Below, piece by piece: positions 8,205 to 16,378 of a DNA stretch of 64,000 bases. The stretch's first letter is position 1. Every line of letters begins with the position of its first letter. The notes below the pieces were generated by a model. The model saw only the letters and a program-made list of their open reading frames with translations. It was not told where the DNA came from and searched no databases. The DNA is from Roseomonas sp. AR75 (GTDB lineage Bacteria; Pseudomonadota; Alphaproteobacteria; Acetobacterales; Acetobacteraceae), in NCBI RefSeq assembly GCF_005222815.1, contig NZ_STGB01000001.1, forward strand, positions 1,178,001 to 1,242,000, written 5' to 3'. Both the position numbers and the translations under genes were made by a program.

Positions 8205-8822
8205 TCAGGCCGGCCAGGCCAGGGTTTCGCCGCGCAGCCAGCCGGCGCCGGCACGGTAGAGGGCTTCGACGCGCTCGCCCTTGAGGCCAGGCATGTCGCG
8301 CTTCACGTCGTAGCCGATGCCCGTCTGCAGATAGGCCAGGTGCCGGTAGCCTTCGGGGAAGCGCGCCAGCAGGTCCTTGTCCAGCTCAAGACGCGCCGCG
8401 GGGTCCACGGGATCCATCCGGTCCTTCTCATAGATCGGCTGGCGCATCACGATGCCCCAGCGGCCCGCACGCTCTTCGCAGAAATCGTAGAAGCGGCCGG
8501 TGCAGACCACGTCCACCAGCACGCCATGCACCTCCGCCCGCTGGCTGATCGTCATCTTGGTCTGGCAGATGGCGCGCGCCCCGGAAACGTCCACGCTGAT
8601 GCCGCCGAGAAAGTGCAGGATGGAGACGCCCTTCGCCCAGCCCGCCTGGCTCGCCTTGATGAAGTCGGCCGCCGGCGCCTGGCACCAGGTGGCCATCATG
8701 AAGCCGTCCTCATGCCAGCAGGTGCGGAAGCGGTCCCAGTCGCCCGCGTCGCGCCACACCGCCCAGTTCTGCACCAGCTCCGCCACGCGCTGGCGCTGGA
8801 TCATGTCGGCGTCTGGCGTCAT
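8205..8822 (-). CDS. NTF2/SnoaL-like domain protein
   Basis: A 205-residue cone-shaped alpha+beta protein. The N-terminal IQRQRVAELVQNWAVWRDAGDWDRFRTCWHEDG pattern is typical of SnoaL_4 / ring-hydroxylating dioxygenase small-subunit-like folds. It is first in a leftward operon with the FMN reductase and cyclase, and divergent from a Bug receptor. Members of this fold act as isomerases, dehydratases or ligand-binding proteins, so no reaction can be assigned. Confidence 0.7.
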   Translation of the reverse strand: MTPDADMIQRQRVAELVQNWAVWRDAGDWDRFRTCWHEDGFMMATWCQAPAADFIKASQAGWAKGVSILHFLGGISVDVSGARAICQTKMTISQRAEVHGVLVDVVCTGRFYDFCEERAGRWGIVMRQPIYEKDRMDPVDPAARLELDKDLLARFPEGYRHLAYLQTGIGYDVKRDMPGLKGERVEALYRAGAGWLRGETLAWPA

Positions 8823-8939
8823 CGCGTCTCTCCGGCTTGTCGTGCGGCGGGGTAGAGCGCGGCCGGGGCAGGGTCAAGCGAGCCTGCCTTGCCCCGCCGC
8901 GCGCGCCCGTGCCAAGTGACGGCAGGGAGAAACCAACGC

Positions 8940-9944
8940 ATGACATCCAGGATCGTCCTCGCACGCCGGCACCTGCTCGGCGCAACCCTTGCCACGGCCG
9001 CGCTGCCGGCCGCGGCGCAGAGCGTGCGGCGAAGCTGGCCGGACCGCCCCATCCGCTTCCTGCAGGGCTTCGGCGCCGGCGGCGCCACCGACATCATCGC
9101 CCGGCTCATCGCGCCGCCCATGGCCGCCGAGTTCGGCCAGCCGATGGTGGTGGAGAACCGGCCCGGCGCCGGCGGCACCCTGGCGGCGGAGGCGCTGGCG
9201 CGCGCGCCGAAGGATGGCAGCCTACTGATGCTCATCAACAACGGCTTCGCCGTCTCCGCCGCGCTGTATCGCCGCCTACCCTATGATCCGCTGACCGATG
9301 TGGACCCGATCTCGCTGGTCTGCTCGGTCGGGCTCGTGTGGCTCGCCGGCCCGGCGGGCGGCGCGGATGCGGTGGCGGATTTCCGTGACCTGGTCCGCCG
9401 CGCGCAGGCGCAGCCGGAGAAGCTGAATGTCGCCACCGTCGGTGTCGGCAGCACGCAGCACCTGGTGGCGGAAGCGACGCAAGCCGCGGCCAACTTCAAG
9501 CTGACGCATGTGCCCTATCGCGGTACGCCCGCGGCGCTCGTCGGGCTGCGCAACAATGAGGTGCAGGCGGTGGTGGAGCCGATCTCCGCCGTGCTCGGCC
9601 AAATCCGCGATGGTGGCGCGCGGGCGCTGGCGGTGACCTCGCGCGAGCGCTCCGCGCTGCTGCCGGATGTGCCGACGGTGGGCGAGCTGCTCGGTCAGCC
9701 CGATTTCGACATCCAGACCTGGTATGCCGTTGCTGGCCCTTCGGGCCTGCCGGCGGAGATCGTAACCCGCATCGACGAGGTGACGCGCAAGGCGACGGGC
9801 ACGCCGGAGGTGCGGGAGAAACTGCTGGCGCTCGGTCTCACGCCGCGCTCCCTCGCCTCCCCCGCCGCGGTGAAGGCGATGGTGCATGGCGACATCGCGC
9901 GCTGGAGCCAGATGGTCGAGCGCGCGAACATCGAGCGGCAGTAG
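8940..9944 (+). CDS. Bug-family tripartite tricarboxylate receptor (TctC-like)
   Basis: A 334-residue periplasmic binding protein. The start at 8940 follows GGGAGA at good spacing and yields a signal peptide with an RR pair (RRHLLGATLATAALPAAAQ), possibly Tat-dependent. Typical Bug motifs: the WPDRPIRFLQGFGAGGATDIIARLIA segment, the VVENRPGAGG loop and LPYDPLTDVDPIS. Bug receptors bind carboxylates and usually work with TctA/TctB, which are absent here, so it is probably an orphan receptor. It is divergent from the NTF2-like gene. Confidence 0.92.
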   Translation: MTSRIVLARRHLLGATLATAALPAAAQSVRRSWPDRPIRFLQGFGAGGATDIIARLIAPPMAAEFGQPMVVENRPGAGGTLAAEALARAPKDGSLLMLINNGFAVSAALYRRLPYDPLTDVDPISLVCSVGLVWLAGPAGGADAVADFRDLVRRAQAQPEKLNVATVGVGSTQHLVAEATQAAANFKLTHVPYRGTPAALVGLRNNEVQAVVEPISAVLGQIRDGGARALAVTSRERSALLPDVPTVGELLGQPDFDIQTWYAVAGPSGLPAEIVTRIDEVTRKATGTPEVREKLLALGLTPRSLASPAAVKAMVHGDIARWSQMVERANIERQ

Positions 9945-9968
9945 CCGGCTGCCCGGAGAAGGCGGCCG

Positions 9969-11489
9969 TCAGGTGACGATCGTCTCCCCATCGGGTTCGC
10001 GGATCACGTAGCCATAGGCGAGGTTGCTGCGCTCTCCGCCGCGTGCGGCGTAGTCGCGCTTCGCCTGGCTGACCGGATCGTTCAGCAGGTCCGCGCGCCG
10101 CTGGTAGTTGTACATCCGCGCGCTCGTCTCGCCGAAGATCGCGCGCTTCACCGGGCCATCCGCCGGGCCGAGCGGCGCGAAGCCGTGCTGGCGCTGCATG
10201 TCCTCGGGGATCTCCAGGCGGCGCAGCGCCTCGATCTGCCATTGCGGCGATCCCGTCCAAACGGCGTCCGTGCCCCACACGACATGGTCGGCGCCGAGGC
10301 CGCGGACCAGCGTGCCCATCAGCGCGGCACACAGGCCTGGCTCGATCACCGTGGTCTGCGCGAAGATCTGGCCGAGGTCGCCATAGACGTTGTTCACCCC
10401 GTATTTCGCGGGGATCTCCGCGAGATCGGTCGTCCAGTCCACGCGGCCGGTGCGCGCGAACTGCTCCACCCCGATGCCGGCGCCACCGCCGCCGGTCCAG
10501 CGATAGGCGGAGTGGTAGATGACGAAGTTGATCTGCGGCCAGTCCTTCGCCGCCTTGCCCACGTCGTCCACGCCGGCATAGGGCACGAGGTGCGGGAAGC
10601 GGTCCGTCACCTGCTGCGGATACAGCCCCTTGTGCACGCAGACGATGTTCTTCCCGGCGCGGAGGATGCGTTCGTAGAAGGGGTAGAGCAGCTTCTCGTC
10701 ATCCATGCGCCAGGGATGCTGCGCCAGGTGCTTGTTGGTGTTGTCGCCGACCGTGTAGCCCTTCCAGCTGTCGACATCGAGCTCGGTGATGCAGCGCTCG
10801 ACCTCGTCCATCCAGCCGGGCATGCCGGGGGTGAAGATGCCGTGCGTCAGCACGCGCCGCGTGCCGGCGGCGTCGTTCACGCTCTTGCGCGCATCGAACT
10901 TCATGTCGTTGGTGAGGAACCAGTCCCGCGGATCCTCCGACGGCGATCCGCTGATCAGCGCCACCTTGGTGTCGCTGTCGAGGAACATCTCCTTGAACCA
11001 GTTCGCCTCCATCAGATGCTCGATGGTCTGCTCGACGCCGACGAGCTGCGGGTTCCACCCGGCGCGGCCGACCGCGCGCCGCGCGTTCACGAAGGTCATG
11101 AGCCGCGTATCCGGCCGCAGGAAATGCGTGTGCACGTCGAAGACGAATTCGTTCGACAGCGCGGCGGCGCGCGCATCGGCCGCACCCGGCGTCTGCGCTT
11201 CCGCGCGGCTGACGCCGTAGAGCTCGCCATACTCCTCGTTCATCGCGAGGAAGGCGGCGGCCATGCCGGCGGCGGTCTGCAGAAAGCGGCGGCGGGAGAG
11301 GCCCTGCTTCGCGCCGTATTCGTCGGCCATCGCCTTGATGCGCGCCTCGACGCGCTTCTGTCGATCGTTCTGCGGCACTGGCATGAACTCGTCGGAGGCG
11401 ACGACCTGCGTCGGGATCGGCGAGGGGAACATCACCTCATTGGCCGGGCGCAGCTTCTCCAGGTCGTCGTCGGTGAGAAAACCGGACAT
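9969..11489 (-). CDS. Amidohydrolase-2 family protein with internal Tat motif
   Basis: A 506-residue metal-dependent hydrolase/decarboxylase-type TIM barrel. The HxH metal motif FDVHTHF is at residues 118-123; further metal ligands are probable in VCVHKG, VIYHSAY and VVWGTDAVW. Unusually, a complete twin-arginine signal (SRRRFLQTAAGMAAAFLA) begins at residue 65 instead of the extreme N-terminus. The first 64 residues are hydrophilic and carry a PSPIPTQVVASDEF segment. No ATG lies just before the RR motif apart from the internal MADEYGA methionine (residue 54), so a shorter real start there is possible. It is convergent with the Bug gene (24-base gap). Confidence 0.85.
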   Translation of the reverse strand: MSGFLTDDDLEKLRPANEVMFPSPIPTQVVASDEFMPVPQNDRQKRVEARIKAMADEYGAKQGLSRRRFLQTAAGMAAAFLAMNEEYGELYGVSRAEAQTPGAADARAAALSNEFVFDVHTHFLRPDTRLMTFVNARRAVGRAGWNPQLVGVEQTIEHLMEANWFKEMFLDSDTKVALISGSPSEDPRDWFLTNDMKFDARKSVNDAAGTRRVLTHGIFTPGMPGWMDEVERCITELDVDSWKGYTVGDNTNKHLAQHPWRMDDEKLLYPFYERILRAGKNIVCVHKGLYPQQVTDRFPHLVPYAGVDDVGKAAKDWPQINFVIYHSAYRWTGGGGAGIGVEQFARTGRVDWTTDLAEIPAKYGVNNVYGDLGQIFAQTTVIEPGLCAALMGTLVRGLGADHVVWGTDAVWTGSPQWQIEALRRLEIPEDMQRQHGFAPLGPADGPVKRAIFGETSARMYNYQRRADLLNDPVSQAKRDYAARGGERSNLAYGYVIREPDGETIVT

Positions 11490-11627
11490 TCTCGGACGTC
11501 TCCCGCCGGGCCGGCGGCCCCCCGCCCGTCACCCGACCGGCGAAGCCTGCGCCGATGGCCGGCGGTGGTTCAAGCCTGAGGTCGCTTGGATCGCATCAGC
11601 CGGCCCCTGGGGCGGCGCTGACGGCCC

Positions 11628-11657
11628 TTGCCAGGGTTCGTTATCCACCCCCATAGT
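11628..11657 (+). promoter_or_regulatory. Possible promoter of the PEP-CTERM gene
   Basis: TTGCCA (11628-11633), an 18-base spacer and CATAGT (11652-11657) lie ~35 bases before the PEP-CTERM start in a locally AT-richer stretch. Both boxes deviate from consensus, so this is a weak prediction. The rest of the 200-base gap from 11490 shows nothing else I can name. Confidence 0.3.
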
Positions 11658-11690
11658 AACCTTCATGCAATAAATGGGAGAGTGACGGTC

Positions 11691-12251
11691 ATGCAGGGTT
11701 GGTTGCGCGGGCTGGCGGCCGGCGTCTTCGCGCTTGGCCTGGGCTGGGCCGCATCCGCAACGGCGGCGCCGATCACCCGCACCTTCGAGGTGAGGGGCAG
11801 CGGCTTCGTGGACGCGTTCGGCGTGGTTTCGCCGGCGCCGATAGACCCGGTCCTGCTGCGCTTCACCGTGACCTTCGACCCGACCATCATCAACACGCCG
11901 GACAGCACCGCCGGCATCACGCTGCTGAGTTCGAACCTGCCGCTGGCTTCGGCCATCGGGTGGAAGATGAGTGGCTTCACGCTGTACGTTGGCGGTTCGG
12001 CGGGATGCGTTGGCTGCTTCTCGCCCGGCGACAACGACTGGCTGGTGGGCATTGTCGCTCCGGGAAGCGCGGCGCCATCAATCGATGGTACGGAATTTCA
12101 GTTTGCAACTGCCGGGACGCCGAACAGCACCTTCTGGTTCCCGCGCGATTCCAGCGTGACCATCGTCGAGGTGCCCGAACCCTCCACCCTCGCCCTGCTC
12201 GGCCTCGGCCTGGCGGGCCTCGCCGGCCTGACCCGTCGCCGCGCCACCTGA
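11691..12251 (+). CDS. PEP-CTERM sorting-domain protein
   Basis: A 186-residue secreted protein. The ATG at 11691 follows GGGAGAG and starts a signal peptide ending near SATAA. The C-terminus VPEPSTLALLGLGLAGLAGL followed by TRRR is the classic PEP-CTERM signal: a PEP motif, a hydrophobic helix and a basic tail. Family knowledge: exosortase (EpsH) cleaves such proteins, usually in strains that make exopolysaccharide. The central region (~25-155) is beta-rich with a CVGC pair and no named domain. No exosortase is in the window. Base composition is slightly lower in GC than its neighbours. Confidence 0.85.
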   Translation: MQGWLRGLAAGVFALGLGWAASATAAPITRTFEVRGSGFVDAFGVVSPAPIDPVLLRFTVTFDPTIINTPDSTAGITLLSSNLPLASAIGWKMSGFTLYVGGSAGCVGCFSPGDNDWLVGIVAPGSAAPSIDGTEFQFATAGTPNSTFWFPRDSSVTIVEVPEPSTLALLGLGLAGLAGLTRRRAT

Positions 12252-12263
12252 TCGGCGGCGCCG

Positions 12264-12908
12264 TCACGGCGCCGGCGAAAGCCGGTGCCGCGCCCAGATC
12301 GGCGCGATGGCCGGGCGGGCCGCAACGGCCCGGGCCAGCGCCTCGAGCTTCGGGCAGTTGGCCGGCGTCCATTTGCGCCCGCCCATCCAGCGCGACATCA
12401 CCGCCAGCGGGATATCGGCCGCCGAGAAGCGCGCGCCGAGCAGGAAGGGCGGGTGGCCCTTCAGGCCGGCCTGCTCCTCGACCAGTCGCAGGATGTCGTG
12501 GCCCATCTCCTCGGCGCGCTGGCGGATGACGTCGGCGGCCTCGGCCGGCCCGAAGCGCTGCGGATAGTCCCAGCGCGTGACATGCGGATAGAACTCGGCG
12601 GCCATCAGCGTCATCCAGCGCAATGCGACCGCGCGTTCGGTGCTACCGGGCGGCGGCAGCAGCGCCGCCTCGGGGTGGCGCTCCGCGAGGGTCACCAGGA
12701 TGGCCAGGCTCTCGGTCAGCACGGTGCCGTCGGGCAGGATCAGCGTCGGGATGCGGCCCATCGGGTTGATGGCGCGATACTCCGCGCGCAGCTGGTGATC
12801 GCCCTCCAGCGGCACCGCGCGCAGCTCTGCCGCCTGCCCGGCCTCGGCCAGCGCCATCTCGACCATCGCCGAGCCGGAGCCGGTATCGCCATAGAGGATA
12901 TAGGTCAT
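12264..12908 (-). CDS. Glutathione S-transferase family protein
   Basis: A 214-residue protein with a thioredoxin-like N-domain (MTYILYGDTGSGSAMVEMAL, cis-Pro in GRIPTLILPDG and the glutathione-binding LTESLAILVTLAE) and an all-helical C-domain with the ADIPLAVMSRWM N-capping region. It starts at 12908 even though the frame is open much further upstream. It is divergent from the DUF1185 gene. Members conjugate glutathione or isomerise small electrophiles; the substrate is unknown. Confidence 0.9.
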   Translation of the reverse strand: MTYILYGDTGSGSAMVEMALAEAGQAAELRAVPLEGDHQLRAEYRAINPMGRIPTLILPDGTVLTESLAILVTLAERHPEAALLPPPGSTERAVALRWMTLMAAEFYPHVTRWDYPQRFGPAEAADVIRQRAEEMGHDILRLVEEQAGLKGHPPFLLGARFSAADIPLAVMSRWMGGRKWTPANCPKLEALARAVAARPAIAPIWARHRLSPAP

Positions 12909-13007
12909 GCGCCGCAGCCTGCCCTGCCCCGCCGGCGCCTGCCCAACGCATTCGCTTGATGCCTGCCGTAAGCCTGCGTGATGCTGCGGCGCAGGAGGGA
13001 CCATCCC

Positions 13008-13556
13008 ATGCTGCACATCCGCAAGATCGCCACCTGGCGTGAGGAGATCTTCGAGGAACTGGGCACGCTGCCGGATCGTCCCGTGGTGAAGGCGGTCGCT
13101 CTGGCTGTCCTGCGCAACCCCTTCGCCGGGCAGCTTGCGGTCGCCGATCTCACCGAACTGCACGCGGCCGGCGCGGCGCTCGGCGCGCGGCTGATGCCGG
13201 GGCTTGTGGCGCTGCTCGGCGGGGCGCCCGTCTCCTACGGCAAGGCCGCGCTGGTGGGCGTGGCCGGCGAGGTGGAGCATGGCGGCGCCTGCGTGCATCC
13301 GCGGCTCGGCAAGCCGATGCGCGCGGCGGTGGGCGGCGGCGCGGCGCTGATCGGCAGCGTCGTGAAGGTGGGCCATGCCGGCGCGACGCTCGACATCCCG
13401 CTCGGCCACAAGGACGACCCCTGGAGCTTCGCGCATTTCGACGCGGTCACCGTCAGCCTGCACGATGCCCCGCGGCCGGACGAGATCCTGGTGGCGATGG
13501 CGGTGGCCGATGGCGGAAGGTTGCGCAACCGCTGCGGCGAGGCACCGGCGCGGTAG
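13008..13556 (+). CDS. DUF1185 / amino acid synthesis family protein
   Basis: A 182-residue protein. GGAGGGA lies at proper spacing before the ATG at 13008, so I prefer it over the upstream ATG at 12978. It starts MLHIRKIATWREEIFEELG and has the glycine-rich segments PVSYGKAALVGVAGEVEHGG and GGGAALIGSVVKVGHAG typical of this uncharacterised family, often annotated as amino-acid-synthesis protein without proven function. It is divergent from the GST gene. The family often occurs in amidohydrolase/catabolic settings, which fits this region but does not define a reaction. Confidence 0.75.
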   Translation: MLHIRKIATWREEIFEELGTLPDRPVVKAVALAVLRNPFAGQLAVADLTELHAAGAALGARLMPGLVALLGGAPVSYGKAALVGVAGEVEHGGACVHPRLGKPMRAAVGGGAALIGSVVKVGHAGATLDIPLGHKDDPWSFAHFDAVTVSLHDAPRPDEILVAMAVADGGRLRNRCGEAPAR

Positions 13557-13696
13557 CGACCGCCCGACCTTGCCAGGCGCGCAAGGCGTGGCCGGAAGGT
13601 CGCAGCGTGGCAGCATATTCGACGCATTGCATTCATCGGCCGGCGCGCCTTACCTCCGCGATGCCGGCACGTCCGGCCACTGAGGAGGGTGAAACC

Positions 13697-14020
13697 ATGT
13701 CACGTATCGAGACGCCGGCGCCTGCGCCTGCGCAGGCCCAGACGCATGCGGGCGTCGCCACGCTGCTGGACGGGCCGTTCGCGGCCAATCTCGCGCTCGC
13801 CGGAATGGCCGCGCAGATCGCGCAGGAGATGATGGACTTCGCCGGGCGCCGGATGCGGGCGCAGATGGACTTCGTCTCGACCATGCCGATGGGCGACGTG
13901 AAGGGCATGATGGACGCGCAGGTCCGCTTCCTCGAGCAGGCCTCCCGCGACTACGTGGCGGAGATAGCGCAGGTCACGGACGTGATGCGCAAGGCCGGCG
14001 AAGCGCCGCCACGACGCTGA
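13697..14020 (+). CDS. Phasin-like small helical protein
   Basis: A 107-residue protein that starts at 13697 after a strong GAGGAGGG site. A Pro/Ala/Gln-rich N-terminus (residues 1-20) is followed by an amphipathic helical region without cysteines (NLALAGMAAQIAQEMMDFAGRRMRAQMDFVSTM...). Size and pattern resemble phasin_2 proteins that coat polyhydroxyalkanoate granules. The match is by character, not a diagnostic motif. It is convergent with the COQ10-type gene, with 9 bases between. Confidence 0.55.
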   Translation: MSRIETPAPAPAQAQTHAGVATLLDGPFAANLALAGMAAQIAQEMMDFAGRRMRAQMDFVSTMPMGDVKGMMDAQVRFLEQASRDYVAEIAQVTDVMRKAGEAPPRR

Positions 14021-14032
14021 CGCAAGGCGTCA
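14018..14032. terminator. Small hairpin between convergent genes
   Basis: TGACGC-AAG-GCGTCA is a perfect 6-base stem with a 3-base loop across the stop codons of the phasin-like gene and the convergent COQ10-type gene. No T-run follows on either strand, so it may be only a weak or factor-assisted terminator. Confidence 0.3.
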
Positions 14033-14500
14033 CGCCCCCCGCGGCGCCGCCTCCGCCGCGGGCGGCGCGCTGCGCCGATAGAGGATATAGGCGCGGCGTT
14101 CGAAGGCGCGGACCATCAGGCGGACGGCTTCGTTGAAGACGGTGCCGATGACGGCCTGCAGGAGACGCGACTTGAATTCGAAGTCGACGAAGAAATCGAC
14201 TTCGGTACCGTTCGGCACCGGGTTGAAGCGCCAGTGGTTGTTCAGGTAGCGGAACGGGCCGTTGAGGTAGCGCACATGGACATGGTGCGGCCGTTCCAGC
14301 GTCACCTGGCTGCGGAAGGTCTCGCGGAACATCTTGAAGCCGATGGTGAGGTCCGCGATCACCTCGGACTCGTTGCTGGAGACGACGCGGGCGCCCACGC
14401 ACCAGGGCAGGAATTCCGGGTAGCGGCGCACATCGGCCACCATGTCGAAAAGCTGCTCCGGCGTGTAGGGCAGCACCTTCTTCTCGGCATGGGTCGGCAT
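14030..14500 (-). CDS. COQ10/RatA-type START-domain protein
   Basis: A 156-residue START-like protein: an EKKVLPYTPEQLFDMVADVRRYPEFLPWCVGARV opening and the YLNGPFRYLNNHWRFNPVPNGTEVDFFVDFEFKSRLLQ core are characteristic of the COQ10 / ubiquinone-binding (RatA-like) family. In alphaproteobacteria it commonly follows lipA, as here. Its ATG overlaps the lipA stop by one base (TGATG), so it is probably co-transcribed. Family knowledge suggests coenzyme Q chaperoning for respiration; the ribosome-targeting toxin activity reported for E. coli RatA is less likely in this context. Confidence 0.88.
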   Translation of the reverse strand: MPTHAEKKVLPYTPEQLFDMVADVRRYPEFLPWCVGARVVSSNESEVIADLTIGFKMFRETFRSQVTLERPHHVHVRYLNGPFRYLNNHWRFNPVPNGTEVDFFVDFEFKSRLLQAVIGTVFNEAVRLMVRAFERRAYILYRRSAPPAAEAAPRGA

Positions 14501-15480
14501 CAGGCGGCCTTGAGCGAGGCCTCGCGCGCTGCCTTCAGCGCGGCGAAATCACGGTCGGCGTGGTAGGAGCTGCGCGTCAGGGGCGTCGCCGAGACGAGCA
14601 GGAAACCCTTGCCGCGCGCCACCTTGGCGTATTCCTCGAACTCGTCGGGGGTGACGAAGCGGTCCACCGCGGCGTGCTTCACCGTGGGCTGCAGGTATTG
14701 GCCGATGGTGAGGAAATCCACCTCCGCGCTGCGCAGATCGTCCATCACCTGCAGCACCTCGATCCGCTTCTCGCCCAGGCCGACCATCAGGCCGGATTTG
14801 GTAAAGATGGTGGGATCGAGCTGCTTCACCCGGTCCAGCAGCCGCAACGAATGATAGTAGCGCGCGCCGGGCCGGATGGTGGGATAGAGCGCGGGTACGG
14901 TTTCGAGGTTGTGGTTGAAGACGTCGGGGCGGGCGGCGACCACCACCTCCAGCGCGCCGTCCTTGCGCAGGAAGTCGGGCGTCAGGATCTCGATGGTGGT
15001 CTCGGGCGCAGCGTCGCGCAGCGCACGGATGGTGCGGGCGAAGTGTTCCGCGCCGCCATCCCGGAGGTCGTCGCGATCCACGCTGGTGACGACGACATGC
15101 CGCAGCCCGAGCTTGGCCACGGCATCGGCGACGCGCCGCGGCTCGTCCGCATCAAGCGCCTTGGGGATGCCCGTGGCGACGTTGCAGAAGGAACAGGCGC
15201 GCGTGCAGGTCTCGCCCATGATCATCATGGTGGCGTGGCGCTGCGACCAGCATTCCCCGATATTCGGGCAGGCGGCTTCCTCGCAGACCGTGACCAGGCC
15301 GTTGGCCCGCATCAGCGCATGCGTCTCGCGATAGACCGGGCTGGTCGGCGCCTTCACCCGGATCCAGGCTGGCTTGCGCTGGATCGGATTGTCGGGGCGG
15401 TTGGCCTTCTCCGGGTGCCTGTCGGCGCCCCGGAGCGGCCCCTCACCTTTCCGGTGGTCGATTTCGACGCGCGTGGTCAT
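14500..15480 (-). CDS. lipA: Lipoyl synthase
   Basis: A 326-residue radical-SAM enzyme that inserts two sulfurs into octanoyl groups on lipoyl domains. Both clusters are visible: the auxiliary [13 protein letters not shown] motif and the radical-[13 protein letters not shown] (CxxxCxxC). The conserved C-terminal RSSYHA segment carries the serine that ligates the auxiliary cluster. It sits downstream of the pyruvate dehydrogenase genes whose E1-beta and E2 lipoyl domains are its substrates. Size is normal for the family. Confidence 0.97.
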   Translation of the reverse strand: MTTRVEIDHRKGEGPLRGADRHPEKANRPDNPIQRKPAWIRVKAPTSPVYRETHALMRANGLVTVCEEAACPNIGECWSQRHATMMIMGETCTRACSFCNVATGIPKALDADEPRRVADAVAKLGLRHVVVTSVDRDDLRDGGAEHFARTIRALRDAAPETTIEILTPDFLRKDGALEVVVAARPDVFNHNLETVPALYPTIRPGARYYHSLRLLDRVKQLDPTIFTKSGLMVGLGEKRIEVLQVMDDLRSAEVDFLTIGQYLQPTVKHAAVDRFVTPDEFEEYAKVARGKGFLLVSATPLTRSSYHADRDFAALKAAREASLKAA

Positions 15481-15520
15481 GGCGAGGATATAGCGATGCC
15501 CGAGCCGGACGGCGAGGTCG

Positions 15521-16378
15521 TCACGGCTTCACCGCGCGCAGGACAAGGGCGAGCGGCAGCCAGGGCTTGTCGGGCCAGGTCCAGAGCCCGTCGGCATCCT
15601 GCACGCAGCCCGGGAAGGGCTGCCAGATGAGGCGCGGGTGTTCCTCCAGCCGCTCCATCGCCAGGCCCGCGCCGCGCAGCGCGCCGAGGATGCCGGCGAG
15701 GCCGTGCTGGAACTCCACCGTGCGGCTGTTGGCCAGGTGCGCCTCGGGGTCCTGGTAGTCCGTGGGATCGTCGAACTCGATCGGCCCGGTTTCGAAGTAG
15801 GAGCAAGCCCAGCCCGGGAAGCCGGGCGCGGCGGTCGCGGGATCGCCCAGGACACGGGCGACCGGATGCATGTCGGCGAAGACGAAGGCGCCGCCGGGCC
15901 GGAGCGCGAAGGCGATGCCAGCCGCCCAGCGATCGAGGTCGGGCAGCCAGCAGATGGTGCCCCAGCTGGTGAAGACCAGGTCGAAGGCGCCTGCCTCGTC
16001 CGGCAGCGCCGCCGGGACGTCCTGCGCGTCGGCCAGGACGAAGCGCGTGTCGGGGAGGCCGCATTCGGCCGCCAGCGCCGCCGCGGCGTCCAGCGCGGGC
16101 GGGCTGAAATCCACGCCGACCACGCGCCGCGCCCCGCGCTGGGCCAGCGCAACGCTGTCCTGCCCAACATGACATTGCAGGTGCAGGACCGAGCGGCCCG
16201 CGATGTCGCCGATCGCGGCCTCCACCATCGGGTCGAGCCAGCCGCGGCCCGCGCGGTGCGTCGAAAGGTCGTAGCCGCGCGGGCCGAGATGCGCGGCTGT
16301 CCGCTCGTCCCAGTTGGCCTGGTTCAGCCGGCGCCAGCTTGGGGCTACGTCAGATATGGATGACGCGGCCATAGGCAT
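15521..16378 (-). CDS. Class I SAM-dependent methyltransferase
   Basis: A 285-residue protein with SAM motif [21 protein letters not shown], an acidic residue after strand 2 (VVGVDFS) and a [17 protein letters not shown] motif. The start at 16378 overlaps the 3' end of lpdA by 29 bases (an in-frame ATG at 16372 is an alternative) and has a GAGG upstream. It lies between lpdA and lipA on the same strand, so it probably belongs to that transcript. The substrate is unknown; the length and the W-rich C-terminus resemble small-molecule methyltransferases. Confidence 0.82.
   Translation of the reverse strand: MPMAASSISDVAPSWRRLNQANWDERTAAHLGPRGYDLSTHRAGRGWLDPMVEAAIGDIAGRSVLHLQCHVGQDSVALAQRGARRVVGVDFSPPALDAAAALAAECGLPDTRFVLADAQDVPAALPDEAGAFDLVFTSWGTICWLPDLDRWAAGIAFALRPGGAFVFADMHPVARVLGDPATAAPGFPGWACSYFETGPIEFDDPTDYQDPEAHLANSRTVEFQHGLAGILGALRGAGLAMERLEEHPRLIWQPFPGCVQDADGLWTWPDKPWLPLALVLRAVKP

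Noticed and set aside
14030..14500. RatA toxin of a toxin-antitoxin pair
   Set aside because: No antitoxin partner (RnfH/RatB) is adjacent, and the position after lipA is the usual one for the COQ10-type housekeeping protein.
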